A DNA stretch of 64,000 bases, taken from NCBI RefSeq assembly GCF_000830005.1, contig NZ_CP010407.1, forward strand, positions 8,258,001 through 8,322,000. Direction: 5' to 3'. Position 1 is the stretch's first letter. Every line of letters starts with the position of its first letter. The notes under the pieces were generated by a model. That model saw only the letters and a list, made by a program, of their open reading frames with translations, was not told the origin of the DNA and ran no database searches. This DNA comes from Streptomyces vietnamensis (GTDB lineage: Bacteria > Actinomycetota > Actinomycetes > Streptomycetales > Streptomycetaceae). The translations under genes and the position numbers were made by a program. This document shows, piece by piece, positions 8,370 to 18,649 of this stretch.

Positions 8370-9955
8370 GCCTGGTGTCCTTCAGTGGAGGCGGCGCCTG
8401 CGGTGACCGCCGTCGGTGCGGGGGAGTCCTGCGTCATGTGCCGCATCAGCACTTCCTGGGTGGCGTCCTCGCGGGTGACTTCGCCGGTCAGCCGTCCGGC
8501 GGCCATGGTGTAGATGCGGTCGCACATGCCGAGCAGTTCGGGCAGCTCGGAGGAGATGAAGAGGATCGCCTTGCCCTCGGCGGCGAGCCGGTCGATCACG
8601 GTGTAGATCTCGAACTTGGCTCCCACGTCGACTCCGCGGGTGGGCTCGTCGAGGATGAGGACGTCCGGTCCGGCGAGGATCCACTTGCTGAGGACGACCT
8701 TCTGCTGGTTGCCGCCGGAAAGGCGGCCGACCGGTTCGAGGACGTTCGGCGCCTTGATGTTCATGGTCCGCCGGTACCGTTCGGCCACCTTGCGTTCCTC
8801 GTGCCCGTCGACGATCCCGCGGCGGGCGAGGGCGCCGAGGGACGCGAGCGAGATGTTCCGGCTCACGGAGTCCCCGAGGTCGAGACCGTAGTGCTTGCGG
8901 TCCTCGGTGACGTACGCGATGCCGTGGGCGACCGCCTCGGGAACCGTACGGGTCCGTACCTCACGGCCGTCCCTGAGCACCGTGCCCCGCTCGTAGTGGC
9001 CGTAGGAACGGCCGAAGACGCTCATGGCGAGTTCGGTCCGGCCGGCCCCCATGAGTCCCGCCACGCCGACGATCTCCCCGCGGCGGACCCGGAGCGAGAC
9101 GCCGTCGACGACCTTGCGGCCGCGGTCCAGCGGGTGACGTACGGTCCAGTCCCGGACCTCCAGGACGGGTTCGGCGCCGACCGGGCCCTCGTACGGCGTG
9201 CGGTCGGGGAAACGGCTGTCGAGGTCCCGGCCCACCATGCCGCGGATGATGCGTTCCTCGGTGGTGGCGGGGTCCCTGACGTCGAGGGTCTCGATGGAGC
9301 GCCCGTCGCGCAGGATGGTGACGGAGTCGGCGATCCCGGCGATCTCGTTCAGCTTGTGCGAGATGATGATCGAGGTGATGCCCTGGCTCTTCAGCTCCCG
9401 CATCAGCCGCAGCAGCTTCGCGCTGTCCTCGTCGTTGAGCGCCGCGGTGGGCTCGTCGAGGATCAGCAGGCGGACGTCCTTCGCCAGCGCCTTCGCGATC
9501 TCCACGAGCTGCTGCTTGCCGACACCGATGTCGGCGACCCGGGTCTCGGGGTGCTCGTCGAGCCCGACCCGCCTGAGCAGTTCGGAAGCACGGCGCAGCG
9601 CCTCGTGCCAGTCGATGATCCCCCGCCGGGAGGGCTCGTTGCCGAGGAAGATGTTCTCGGCGATCGACAGGTAGGGAACGAGCGCGAGCTCCTGGTGGAT
9701 GATGACGATGCCGCGCTGCTCACTGGCCCTGATGTCCTTGAACCGGCACGGCTCGCCGTCGAAGAGGATCTCGCCCTCGTAGGTCCCGTGCGGGTGGACG
9801 CCGGACAGGACCTTCATGAGCGTCGACTTGCCGGCACCGTTCTCCCCGCACAGGGCGTGCACCTCGCCGCGCTCCACGGACAGGGTCACCTCGGACAGCG
9901 CCCTGACTCCGGGGAAGGTCTTGACGATGGACCGCATCTGGAGGATGGGCGTCAT
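8366..9955 (-). CDS. Sugar ABC transporter double ATP-binding protein (XylG/GguA/MmsA type)
   Basis: 529 residues. First nucleotide-binding domain with Walker [10 protein letters not shown] (residues 37-45), '[15 protein letters not shown]' and '[13 protein letters not shown]'. Second domain with a degenerate Walker A ('[16 protein letters not shown]') but intact '[15 protein letters not shown]' and '[16 protein letters not shown]'. I chose ATG 9955 because it overlaps the binding-protein stop (ATGA) and starts the typical '[17 protein letters not shown]'. The much longer upstream open frame is only antisense or frame shadow of the binding protein. Confidence 0.93.
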   Translation of the reverse strand: MTPILQMRSIVKTFPGVRALSEVTLSVERGEVHALCGENGAGKSTLMKVLSGVHPHGTYEGEILFDGEPCRFKDIRASEQRGIVIIHQELALVPYLSIAENIFLGNEPSRRGIIDWHEALRRASELLRRVGLDEHPETRVADIGVGKQQLVEIAKALAKDVRLLILDEPTAALNDEDSAKLLRLMRELKSQGITSIIISHKLNEIAGIADSVTILRDGRSIETLDVRDPATTEERIIRGMVGRDLDSRFPDRTPYEGPVGAEPVLEVRDWTVRHPLDRGRKVVDGVSLRVRRGEIVGVAGLMGAGRTELAMSVFGRSYGHYERGTVLRDGREVRTRTVPEAVAHGIAYVTEDRKHYGLDLGDSVSRNISLASLGALARRGIVDGHEERKVAERYRRTMNIKAPNVLEPVGRLSGGNQQKVVLSKWILAGPDVLILDEPTRGVDVGAKFEIYTVIDRLAAEGKAILFISSELPELLGMCDRIYTMAAGRLTGEVTREDATQEVLMRHMTQDSPAPTAVTAGAASTEGHQA

Positions 9956-11061
9956 CGCAGTTCCCCGGCGTCGATGTAGCCGGAGTCGACCAGGACCTTC
10001 TTGTAGTTGGACTTGTCGACGCTCACCGGGTCGAGCAGGAAGGCCGGGACGACCTTCTTGCCGTTGTCGTAGGTGGTGTCGTCGTTGATCTCGGGCTTCT
10101 TGCCGGCGAGGACGGCGGTCACCATGTCGGCGGCGACCTGCGCGAGTGCGCGGGTGTCCTTGTAGACGGTCTGCGTCTGCTGGCCCGCGATGATCGACTT
10201 CACGGAGGCGACCTCCGCGTCCTGGCCGGTGACGACCGGCAGCGGCTTGGCGGCGCTGCCGTAGTCGTCGGACTTCAGGGCGGAGAGGATGCCGATGGAG
10301 ATGCCGTCGTAGGGGGACAGCACGGCGTCGACCCGGGCGGTGGAGTACGAGGAGGTCAGCAGGTCGTCCATGCGCTTCTGCGCCGTTCCGCCGTCCCAGC
10401 GCAGCGTGGTGACCTGGTTGAGCCGGGTCTGACCGGAGCGCACGACCAGCTGCTTCTTGTCGAGGTAGGGCTTCAGCACCTTCATGGCGCCGTCGAAGAA
10501 GTACTTGGTGTTGTTGTCGTCGTTCGACCCGGCGAACAGCTCGATGTTGAAGGGGCCCTTCTTCGAGCCGGCCTTGAGTCCCAGCTTCTCGACGATGTAC
10601 GTGGCCTGGAGCTCGCCGACCTTCTCGTTGTCGAAGGAGGCGTAGTAGTCGACGTGCGGGGCGCCCAGGATGAGCCGGTCGTAGGAGATCACCGGGATGT
10701 GGGCGTCCGCCGCCTGCTGGAGGACGTTGGACAGCGCCTCGCCGTTGATCGGGGCCACGACCAGGGCGTCGACACCTTGGGTGATCATGTTCTCGATCTG
10801 GGCGACCTGCTGGTCGGCGTTGTCCTCCCCGTACTGCAGGGTCGTGGAGAAGCCGGCCTTCTTCAGGCTCGCGGTCATGTTCCGGCCGTCGGCGATCCAC
10901 CTCTCGGAGGACTTGGTGGGCATGGCGATGCCGATGGTGAGGTCCTTCTTGTCCTTCGACTCCTGGCTGCCGCCCTCGCTGTTCTGCCCGCAGGCGGTCA
11001 GGAGCAGGGCGCAGCCGGTGGTCACGGCCAGGAGGGCGGATACGGATCGGAACTTCTTCAT
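9952..11061 (-). CDS. Sugar-binding lipoprotein of ABC transporter (ChvE/XylF type)
   Basis: 369 residues, lipoprotein signal peptide with lipobox LTAC (Cys24). The mature part is a Peripla_BP_4 domain close to ChvE/XylF multiple-sugar binders: '[20 protein letters not shown]', '[24 protein letters not shown]', '[10 protein letters not shown]', '[16 protein letters not shown]'. ChvE-type proteins bind L-arabinose, D-xylose, D-galactose and D-glucose. It is the first gene of the minus-strand transporter operon, divergent from a LacI regulator with a LacI-type operator between them, so sugar-inducible expression is very likely. The substrate is inferred from context (arabinose or xylose). Confidence 0.88.
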   Translation of the reverse strand: MKKFRSVSALLAVTTGCALLLTACGQNSEGGSQESKDKKDLTIGIAMPTKSSERWIADGRNMTASLKKAGFSTTLQYGEDNADQQVAQIENMITQGVDALVVAPINGEALSNVLQQAADAHIPVISYDRLILGAPHVDYYASFDNEKVGELQATYIVEKLGLKAGSKKGPFNIELFAGSNDDNNTKYFFDGAMKVLKPYLDKKQLVVRSGQTRLNQVTTLRWDGGTAQKRMDDLLTSSYSTARVDAVLSPYDGISIGILSALKSDDYGSAAKPLPVVTGQDAEVASVKSIIAGQQTQTVYKDTRALAQVAADMVTAVLAGKKPEINDDTTYDNGKKVVPAFLLDPVSVDKSNYKKVLVDSGYIDAGELR

Positions 11062-11198
11062 GGGCGTTACCTGGCAATCCCGTCATCGAGGGCGGCTCCG
11101 ACCGGGGACGGGCTCGACGGCGGCGCGTGTCCTCGCACCACCGGGACGGCACCGTTCCGGCTGGGTGACCAGGGCGTCGGCGCCCCGGTCGAGCTAGA

Positions 11199-11214
11199 TT
11201 GTTAGCGCTCACAA
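11199..11214. promoter_or_regulatory. LacI-type operator in the divergent transporter/regulator promoter region
   Basis: TTGTTAGCGCTCACAA matches 15 of 16 positions of the perfect palindrome at 26774. It lies between the divergent ABC operon and the LacI gene, 75 bases before the regulator start, a classic autoregulation position. A second small palindrome, GTATCGATAC, is at 11248-11257. Confidence 0.8.
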
Positions 11215-11288
11215 CGGCGTGATACAAGAGGCGCTAAGGTTTTTCTCGTATCGATACACAGCCGTAAGCAGGGAGAAGGGAGGCGAAC

Positions 11289-12335
11289 GTGGCGCATCCC
11301 GCGGAAGACGTCCGCCCGCCGACGATGGCCGACGTCGCACGAGAGGCGGGGGTCTCCCATCAGACCGTCTCCCGGGTGCTGAGCGGTCACCCCAACGTGC
11401 GCGCGGCCACCCGCGAGCAGGTCACCCTGGCCATCGAGCGGCTCGGCTACCGCCGCAACTCCGCCGCACGCGCCCTGGTGACGCGCCGTACGAGGACGCT
11501 GGGCGTCATCGCCGTCAACACCGCCCTGTACGGCCCTGCCAGCACCCTGACCGGCCTGGAGGAGGCGGCCCGGGAGGAGGGCTACCTCGTCTCGACCGTC
11601 AGCCTGCGCACCGGATCGGGCCAGGGCCTCAAGGACGCCATCGACCACCTCGCGGCCTGGGGCGTGGAGGGCGTCGTCGCCATCACCCCGCAGCGCTCGC
11701 ACGTGCAGGCGCTCGCCGAACTGGACGCACCCTTCCCCGTGGTCACCGTGGAGGGCGGTCATCAGCTCGACCTGCCCGGCGTCTCCCTCGACCAGGAACT
11801 CGGCGCCCGCATGGTCACCGAGCACCTGCTCGCCGCCGGGCACAGCAACGTCTGGCACGTGGCGGGTCCCGACGACTGGCTGGAGAGCGAGGCCCGCACG
11901 GCGGGATGGCGCGCCGTCCTGGAGGAGAGCGGCATCCGGCCCCCGCGCGTACTGACGGGGGACTGGAGCCCGCTGTCCGGGTACCGGGCGGGACAGGAAC
12001 TCGCGGGGCTCGCCCTGGCCCGCCGCGGGGCGACACCGGTCACGGCGGTCTTCGTCGCCAACGACCAGATGGCGCTCGGCGTCCTGCGGGCGCTGCGCGA
12101 GGGCGGGATCCGCACCCCCGCGCAGGTGGCCGTCGCCGGCTTCGACGACATCCCGGAGGCCGAGTTCTTCCCTCCGCCGCTGACGACGGTCCGCCAGGAC
12201 TTCGCCGCCATCGGGCGCCGGAGCATCGGGCTCCTGGTGGACCACATCGAGGGTCGCGCCCGGAAGGCCGAGCACCTCCTGGTGGAGCCGCAGCTCATCA
12301 TGCGGGCGAGCACGCGCCCTCCGAGCGAAGCCTGA
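11289..12335 (+). CDS. LacI-family repressor, probable regulator of arabinose/pentose genes
   Basis: 348 residues. The N-terminal lambda-repressor-like helix-turn-helix is at about residues 13-35 ('MADVAREAGVSHQTVSRVLSG'), with the hinge helix near 'RRNSAARALVTRRT'. The effector domain ends with 'VAVAGFDDIPEAEFFPPPLTTVRQDF'. GTG 11289 is preceded by GGGAGAAGGGAGG. The operator at 11199-11214 and matching sites at 825, 914, 12711 and 26774 suggest this protein represses both transporters, araBAD and the GH30 gene, relieved by arabinose or a related sugar. The regulon is inference from the shared palindrome; the family call is certain. Confidence 0.92.
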   Translation: MAHPAEDVRPPTMADVAREAGVSHQTVSRVLSGHPNVRAATREQVTLAIERLGYRRNSAARALVTRRTRTLGVIAVNTALYGPASTLTGLEEAAREEGYLVSTVSLRTGSGQGLKDAIDHLAAWGVEGVVAITPQRSHVQALAELDAPFPVVTVEGGHQLDLPGVSLDQELGARMVTEHLLAAGHSNVWHVAGPDDWLESEARTAGWRAVLEESGIRPPRVLTGDWSPLSGYRAGQELAGLALARRGATPVTAVFVANDQMALGVLRALREGGIRTPAQVAVAGFDDIPEAEFFPPPLTTVRQDFAAIGRRSIGLLVDHIEGRARKAEHLLVEPQLIMRASTRPPSEA

Positions 12336-12411
12336 CGGGCGGGGCGGCTCTCGCCCCCGCCTTCCGACCGCCGGTGGCGGGCCCCCTGTCGGCCGTCGGT
12401 GGGCTGGTGTC

Positions 12412-12495
12412 GGCCGGTGGCCGGTGGCCGGTGGCCGGTGGCCGGTAGCCGGTAGCCGGTAGCCGGCTGGTGTCTGGTGTCTGGTGTCTGGTGTC
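12412..12495. repeat. Tandem heptanucleotide repeat array (12 units of three types)
   Basis: Five GGCCGGT units (12412-12446) are followed by three AGCCGGY units (12447-12467) and four TGGTGTC units (12468-12495), all in a 7-base register. The array lies in the 436-base interval between the LacI gene and araB, in no convincing coding frame. It looks like slippage expansion from two seeds, since 'CTGGTGT-CGGCCGGT' also occurs just upstream. Copy number is likely to vary between strains. Confidence 0.9.
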
Positions 12496-12635
12496 CGGCG
12501 GCGCACGCGTGTCGGTGCGCCGCGCCGGACACCGGCCGGCCGACCGCTCCACCCCGCCGGTCGCCATGCCCCTCTCCGCGACCGTCCCACCTCATGCCGG
12601 ACCGGTCGCGGCTCCGGGGGCTGCGCGGCGTGTAG

Positions 12636-12647
12636 GTGAGCGCTCAC
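12636..12647. promoter_or_regulatory. Perfect 12-bp palindrome GTGAGCGCTCAC upstream of araB
   Basis: This shares the AGCGCT core of the LacI-type operators but differs in the outer positions (about 10 of 16 matches). It lies 77 bases upstream (centre to centre) of the better araB operator and may be an auxiliary site for the same or another LacI protein. Confidence 0.5.
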
Positions 12648-12697
12648 TTCAGGAGCTTGATTTCTTGCCGAATGTTCGACAGAACTACCCGCCACTC

Positions 12698-12726
12698 TTG
12701 TCCAACCCAATTGTGAGCGTTAACAA
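12698..12726 (+). promoter_or_regulatory. araB promoter with overlapping LacI-type operator
   Basis: TTGTCC (12698-12703), a 17-base spacer and TAACAA (12721-12726) resemble a sigma-70/HrdB promoter. TTGTGAGCGTTAACAA (12711-12726, 14 of 16 matches to the palindrome) covers the spacer and -10, so repressor binding would block RNA polymerase directly. The hexamer calls are tentative; the operator is stronger. Confidence 0.6.
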
Positions 12727-12771
12727 TCAGGGTGCTCCTCTGGCCCTGCTCATGACGAGAGAGACCGCATA

Positions 12772-14478
12772 GTGACCACACACGCCCTTTCCGACCCCGC
12801 AGCCCGTCACCATCCCGAGGCCTGCACCATCGGAGTCGACTTCGGCACCCTCTCCGGGCGCGCCGTCGTGGTCAGGGTCCGGGACGGCGCCGAACTCGGT
12901 TCGGCGGTCCACGAGTACCGCCACGCCGTCATCGAGGACCGCCTCCCCTCCACCGGCGCCCCCCTGCGCCCCGACTGGGCCCTGCAGCACCCCGAGGACT
13001 GGCGCGACGTCCTGCGTACCGCCGTTCCGGCGGCGGTCGCCGACGCCGGGGTCGACCCCGCCCGCGTCATCGGCATCGCCACCGACTTCACCGCCTGCAC
13101 GGTCCTGCCGACGACCCCGGACGGCACCCCGCTCGCCCTGATGCCCGAGTGGGCCGACCGCCCGCACGCCTGGCCCAAACTGTGGAAGCACCACGCGGCC
13201 CAGGAGCAGGCCGACCGCATCAACGCCCTCGCCCACGCCCGCGGCGAGAAGTGGATCGCACGGTACGGCGGCAAGATCTCCGCCGAGTGGCAGTACGCGA
13301 AGGCCCTGCAGGTCCTGGAGGAGGACCCCGCCGTCTACGACGCCTGCGCCCGCTGGATCGAGGCCGCCGACTGGATCGTCTGGCAGCTGACCGGCACCGA
13401 GTCCCGCAACACCTGCACCGCCGGCTACAAGGGCATCCACCAGGACGGTGCCTACCCCTCGCCCGACTTTCTGGCGGGGCTCCACCCGGACTTCGCCGAC
13501 TTCCCCGCCACGCGCCTGGAACACCCGCTTTCCCCCCTGGGCTCCCGGGCCGGTGGGCTGAGCTCCCAGGCCGCTCACTGGACCGGCCTCCCCGAGGGCA
13601 TCGCCGTCGCCGTCGGCAACGTCGACGCCCACGTGGCCGCGCCCGCGGCGGGCGCCGTCGAGAACGGGCGGATGCTCGCCATCATGGGCACCTCCACCTG
13701 CCACGTCCTCAACGGCGCCGCCCTCGCCGAAGTCCCCGGCATCTGCGGGGTCGTGGACGGAGGCATCGTCGAGGGCGCCTACGGCTACGAAGCCGGCCAG
13801 AGCGCGGTCGGTGACATCTTCGCCTGGTGGCTCCGGCAGGGCGTACCGGAGGGCTATCGCACCGAGGCGCGGGTCTCGGGCGAGGACCTCCACCAGCTCC
13901 TGACCCGCAAGGCCGCCGACCAGCCGGTCGGCGCGCACGGCCTGGTCGCCCTGGACTGGATGAACGGCAACCGTTCCCCCCTGGTCGACCACCACCTCTC
14001 CGGAGTCATCGCCGGCCTCACCCTCGACACCCGGCCCGAAGACGTCTACCGGGCCCTGCTCGAATCCACCGCCTACGGCACCCGGCTGATCGTCGAGGCC
14101 TTCGAGGAGGGCGGGATCCCCGTCGAGGAGTTCATCGTCACCGGAGGCCTGAAGAAGAACGCGCTGCTCATGCAGATCTACGCCGACGTGCTCCGCCGCC
14201 CCGTCTCCCTCGGCACCTCCGAACAGGGGCCGGCGCTCGGCTCGGCCATTCACGCCGCCGTCGCCGCGGGCGCCTACCCCGACGTCCGATCCGCCGCCTC
14301 CGTCATGGGAAGCGTCCAGCGCCAGGCGTACGTGCCCGACCCGGCACGGGCGGACGCCTACGACGCGCTGTTCGGCGAGTACCGCGCCCTGCACGAGCAC
14401 TTCGGCACCGGCGCGGACCTCCTCCTGCACCGCCTGCGACGGATCCGCAACACCGCGCGGGTTGCCGCCACCGACTGA
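12772..14478 (+). CDS. araB: L-ribulokinase
   Basis: 568 residues, FGGY carbohydrate-kinase family, phosphorylating L-ribulose to L-ribulose 5-phosphate in the cytoplasm. Signatures include the N-terminal nucleotide-binding '[17 protein letters not shown]', the ribulokinase-type '[20 protein letters not shown]', '[16 protein letters not shown]' and the C-terminal '[20 protein letters not shown]'. Length agrees with the roughly 560 residues of AraB. GTG 12772 is preceded by GAGAGA. It heads an araB-araA-araD operon under the operator at 12711. Confidence 0.95.
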   Translation: MTTHALSDPAARHHPEACTIGVDFGTLSGRAVVVRVRDGAELGSAVHEYRHAVIEDRLPSTGAPLRPDWALQHPEDWRDVLRTAVPAAVADAGVDPARVIGIATDFTACTVLPTTPDGTPLALMPEWADRPHAWPKLWKHHAAQEQADRINALAHARGEKWIARYGGKISAEWQYAKALQVLEEDPAVYDACARWIEAADWIVWQLTGTESRNTCTAGYKGIHQDGAYPSPDFLAGLHPDFADFPATRLEHPLSPLGSRAGGLSSQAAHWTGLPEGIAVAVGNVDAHVAAPAAGAVENGRMLAIMGTSTCHVLNGAALAEVPGICGVVDGGIVEGAYGYEAGQSAVGDIFAWWLRQGVPEGYRTEARVSGEDLHQLLTRKAADQPVGAHGLVALDWMNGNRSPLVDHHLSGVIAGLTLDTRPEDVYRALLESTAYGTRLIVEAFEEGGIPVEEFIVTGGLKKNALLMQIYADVLRRPVSLGTSEQGPALGSAIHAAVAAGAYPDVRSAASVMGSVQRQAYVPDPARADAYDALFGEYRALHEHFGTGADLLLHRLRRIRNTARVAATD

Positions 14479-14555
14479 CCAGGGCGCCTCCCCGCCCCCA
14501 GCCTCCCCATCGGCCCGACCTCTCCGCCCGAGCACCTCCGAGGAGCACACCCGAC

Positions 14556-16064
14556 ATGACGCTCGCCCAGCCCGACCGCGAGATCTGGTTTCTCACCGGC
14601 AGTCAGTCCCTCTACGGCGACGACACCCTGGCCCAGGTCGCCGACCAGTCCCGCGCCATCTGCGACACCCTCGCCGGCCAGCCCCAGATGACCGTCCGCC
14701 TGGTGTGGAAGCCGGTCCTCACCGACGCGGCCGCCATCCGCGCGGTCTGCCTGGAGGCCAACGCCGACGACCGCTGCATCGGCCTGATCGCCTGGATGCA
14801 CACCTTCTCGCCGGCCAAGATGTGGATCGCCGGCCTCGACGCCCTGAGCAAGCCCTTGCTGCACCTGCACACCCAGGCCAACCGCCAACTGCCCTGGTCC
14901 ACCATCGACATGGACTTCATGAACCTGAACCAGGCCGCCCACGGCGACCGCGAGTTCGGCTTCGTCCAGACCCGCCTCGGCGTCCCGCGCAAGACCGTGG
15001 CCGGCCACGTCTCCACCCCCGACGTCGTCGACCGCATCGCCGGATGGGCCCGCGCGGCCGTCGGCCGATCCGAACTCACCACCCTCAAACTCGCCCGGTT
15101 CGGCGACAACATGCGCGACGTCGCCGTCACCGAAGGCGACAAGGTCGAGGCACAGCTGCGGTTCGGGGTCTCGGTCAACACGTACGGCGTCAACGACCTC
15201 GTCGCCGCGGTCGACGCCACCCCCGACGACACCGTCAACGCCCTCGTCAAGGAGTACCAGGACCTCTACGCCCTCGCGCCCGAGCTGCGGCCCGGCGGCG
15301 AGCGCCACGAATCCCTGCGCTACGCCGCCCGCATCGAAGCCGGCCTGCGCACCTTCCTCACCGAAGGCGGGTTCCGCGCCTTCACCACCAACTTCGAGGA
15401 CCTCGGCGGCCTGCGCCAGCTGCCCGGCCTCGCCGTGCAGCGCCTGATGGCGGACGGTTACGGCTTCGGCGGCGAAGGAGACTGGAAGACCTCCACCCTG
15501 CTGCGCACACTGAAGGCGATGGCCCACGGCCTGCCCGGCGGCACCTCCTTCATGGAGGACTACACCTACGACCTCACGCCCGGTCAGGAACTCATCCTCG
15601 GCGCCCACATGCTCGAGGTCTGCCCCTCGCTCACGACGGCGACGCCCGCCTGCGAGATCCACCCGCTCGGCATCGGCGGACGCGAAGACCCGGTCCGCCT
15701 CGTCTTCGACGCGGACCCCGGTCCGGCCGTCGTCGTCGGTCTCGCCGACATGGGAGACCGGTTCCGCCTCGTCGCCAACCACATCGACGTCGTCGCCCCG
15801 CCCGAGCCGCTTCCCCGGCTCCCCGTCGCCCGCGCCGTCTGGCGCCCCCGCCCCGACCTCCGTACCTCGACCGAGGCCTGGCTGACGGCCGGAGCACCGC
15901 ACCACACCGTCCTGACCACCGCTCTCGGCGGCGAGGAGCTCGAAGACCTCGCCGAGATGCTCCGGACCGAACTCGCCGTCATCGACGAGGACACCACCAT
16001 CCGGCGCTTCACGCGCGAGCTGCGCTGGAACCAGGCCTACCACCGTCTGGCCCAGAGCCTGTGA
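14556..16064 (+). CDS. araA: L-arabinose isomerase
   Basis: 502 residues, converting L-arabinose to L-ribulose. Near-diagnostic stretches are '[17 protein letters not shown]', '[12 protein letters not shown]', '[20 protein letters not shown]', '[19 protein letters not shown]', '[10 protein letters not shown]', '[13 protein letters not shown]' and '[11 protein letters not shown]'. These carry the glutamate and histidine ligands for Mn2+ in this family. AGGAG lies before ATG 14556, 77 bases after araB. Length matches the usual 500 residues. Second gene of the arabinose operon. Confidence 0.96.
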   Translation: MTLAQPDREIWFLTGSQSLYGDDTLAQVADQSRAICDTLAGQPQMTVRLVWKPVLTDAAAIRAVCLEANADDRCIGLIAWMHTFSPAKMWIAGLDALSKPLLHLHTQANRQLPWSTIDMDFMNLNQAAHGDREFGFVQTRLGVPRKTVAGHVSTPDVVDRIAGWARAAVGRSELTTLKLARFGDNMRDVAVTEGDKVEAQLRFGVSVNTYGVNDLVAAVDATPDDTVNALVKEYQDLYALAPELRPGGERHESLRYAARIEAGLRTFLTEGGFRAFTTNFEDLGGLRQLPGLAVQRLMADGYGFGGEGDWKTSTLLRTLKAMAHGLPGGTSFMEDYTYDLTPGQELILGAHMLEVCPSLTTATPACEIHPLGIGGREDPVRLVFDADPGPAVVVGLADMGDRFRLVANHIDVVAPPEPLPRLPVARAVWRPRPDLRTSTEAWLTAGAPHHTVLTTALGGEELEDLAEMLRTELAVIDEDTTIRRFTRELRWNQAYHRLAQSL

Positions 16065-16105
16065 ACACCCCCGCCGCCACCGCCTCCACCAGGACGGAGT
16101 CCTCC

Positions 16106-16819
16106 GTGAGCACGACCGTTTCCAAGGAGCTGCGCCGAGAGGTGCTGGAGGCCAACCTCCGCATCCCCCGAGCCGGCCTCGCCACCCTCACCTGGGGCAA
16201 CGTGAGCGGTGTGGACCGAGAAGCCGGCGTCTTCGTCATCAAGCCTTCGGGCGTGGCCTACGACGTGCTGAGCGAGGAGGACCTGGTTGTCGTCTCCCTG
16301 GCCGACGGGAGCGTCGTGGACGGCCACCTGCGCCCGTCCACCGACACGGAGACGCACCGCAGTCTCTATCTGGCCTTCCCCTCCATCGGCGGCGTGACCC
16401 ACACGCACTCCACCCACGCCGTCGCCTTCGCCCAGGCCCGTCGTCCCATACCGGTGCTCGGCACGACCCACGCGGACACGTTCAACGGTCCCGTACCCGT
16501 CACCGCGGCCCTCACCCCCCAGCAGTGCGCCACGGACTACGAGTACAACACCGGTCAGGTCATCGTGGACCTCCTCGACCGTGACGACACCCGGGCCCGG
16601 GAGGTCCCCGGCGCCCTGGTCGCCCACCACGGCCCCTTCACCTGGGGCGTCGACGCCACCGCGTCCCTGGAGCACGCCATCATCTGCGAGGCGGTGGCCG
16701 AGATGGCCCTGCACACCATCGCCCTGGGCACGGTCGAACCCCCGCAGCACGTCCTGGACCGCCACTTCACACGCAAGCACGGCCCCGACGCCTACTACGG
16801 CAACCCTCCCTCTGCCTGA
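16106..16819 (+). CDS. araD: L-ribulose-5-phosphate 4-epimerase
   Basis: 237 residues from GTG 16106; class II aldolase/epimerase family, converting L-ribulose 5-phosphate to D-xylulose 5-phosphate. The sequence follows AraD closely: 'LRREVLEANLRIPRAGLATLTWGNVSG', 'VFVIKPSGVAYDVLS', the zinc-binding 'VTHTHSTHAVAFAQA', 'LGTTHADTFNGPVP' and 'HHGPFTWG'. I prefer 16106 because a GGAG motif sits at ideal spacing and the protein then begins where E. coli AraD begins. An in-frame GTG at 16061 overlaps the araA stop (GTGA) and would add 15 low-complexity residues. Confidence 0.92.
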   Translation: MSTTVSKELRREVLEANLRIPRAGLATLTWGNVSGVDREAGVFVIKPSGVAYDVLSEEDLVVVSLADGSVVDGHLRPSTDTETHRSLYLAFPSIGGVTHTHSTHAVAFAQARRPIPVLGTTHADTFNGPVPVTAALTPQQCATDYEYNTGQVIVDLLDRDDTRAREVPGALVAHHGPFTWGVDATASLEHAIICEAVAEMALHTIALGTVEPPQHVLDRHFTRKHGPDAYYGNPPSA

Positions 16820-16836
16820 CCGCGCCGAGGAGCCGA

Positions 16837-16869
16837 GGAGGGGAGCCAGGATCGTCCTGGCTCCCCTCC
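16837..16869. terminator. Bidirectional terminator between araD and the xylanase gene
   Basis: Perfect inverted repeat, 15-base arms (16837-16851 and 16855-16869) with a 3-base loop, between convergent araD and the minus-strand xylanase gene. Confidence 0.85.
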
Positions 16870-16895
16870 GTGGTGCGGGTGTCACTGCAGGCAGG

Positions 16896-18503
<1,608 letters not shown>

Positions 18504-18505
18504 TC

Positions 18506-18558
18506 AGTCTGGAAAAAGGGCGTGACCATGTCAATGGTTTCGAAGATGTTTCGGAACC
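18506..18558 (-). promoter_or_regulatory. Xylanase promoter with TTTCGAA/TTTCGG-type operator
   Basis: On the minus strand, TTGACA (18534-18529), a 17-base spacer and CAGACT (18511-18506) form a good HrdB-like promoter. Directly upstream of the -35, 18536-18558 contains GGTTTCGAA followed by TGTTTCGGAACC, related to the CGAAA-N-TTTCG sites of the bxl locus. The interval 18339-18649 holds only this promoter, an untranslated leader of about 160 bases and the hairpin at 18585. Confidence 0.6.
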
Positions 18559-18584
18559 ACGGAATTCCGCCGACGTGACGGAAA

Positions 18585-18621
18585 AGCGGTCCCTGTCGAA
18601 AGTGTTTCGACAGGGACCGCT
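18585..18621. terminator. Terminator hairpin of the bxl minus-strand operon, with an embedded operator-like core
   Basis: Perfect 17-base arms (18585-18601 and 18605-18621) with a GTG loop, starting 29 bases beyond the stop of the GH43 gene. The apex reads CGAAA-GTG-TTTCG, nearly the bxl operator (CGAAA-N-TTTCG), so the same DNA may also bind the BxlR-type repressor near the xylanase promoter. Confidence 0.8.
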
Positions 18622-18649
18622 CACCTCGTCAACGAATAAATGCCTCGGG

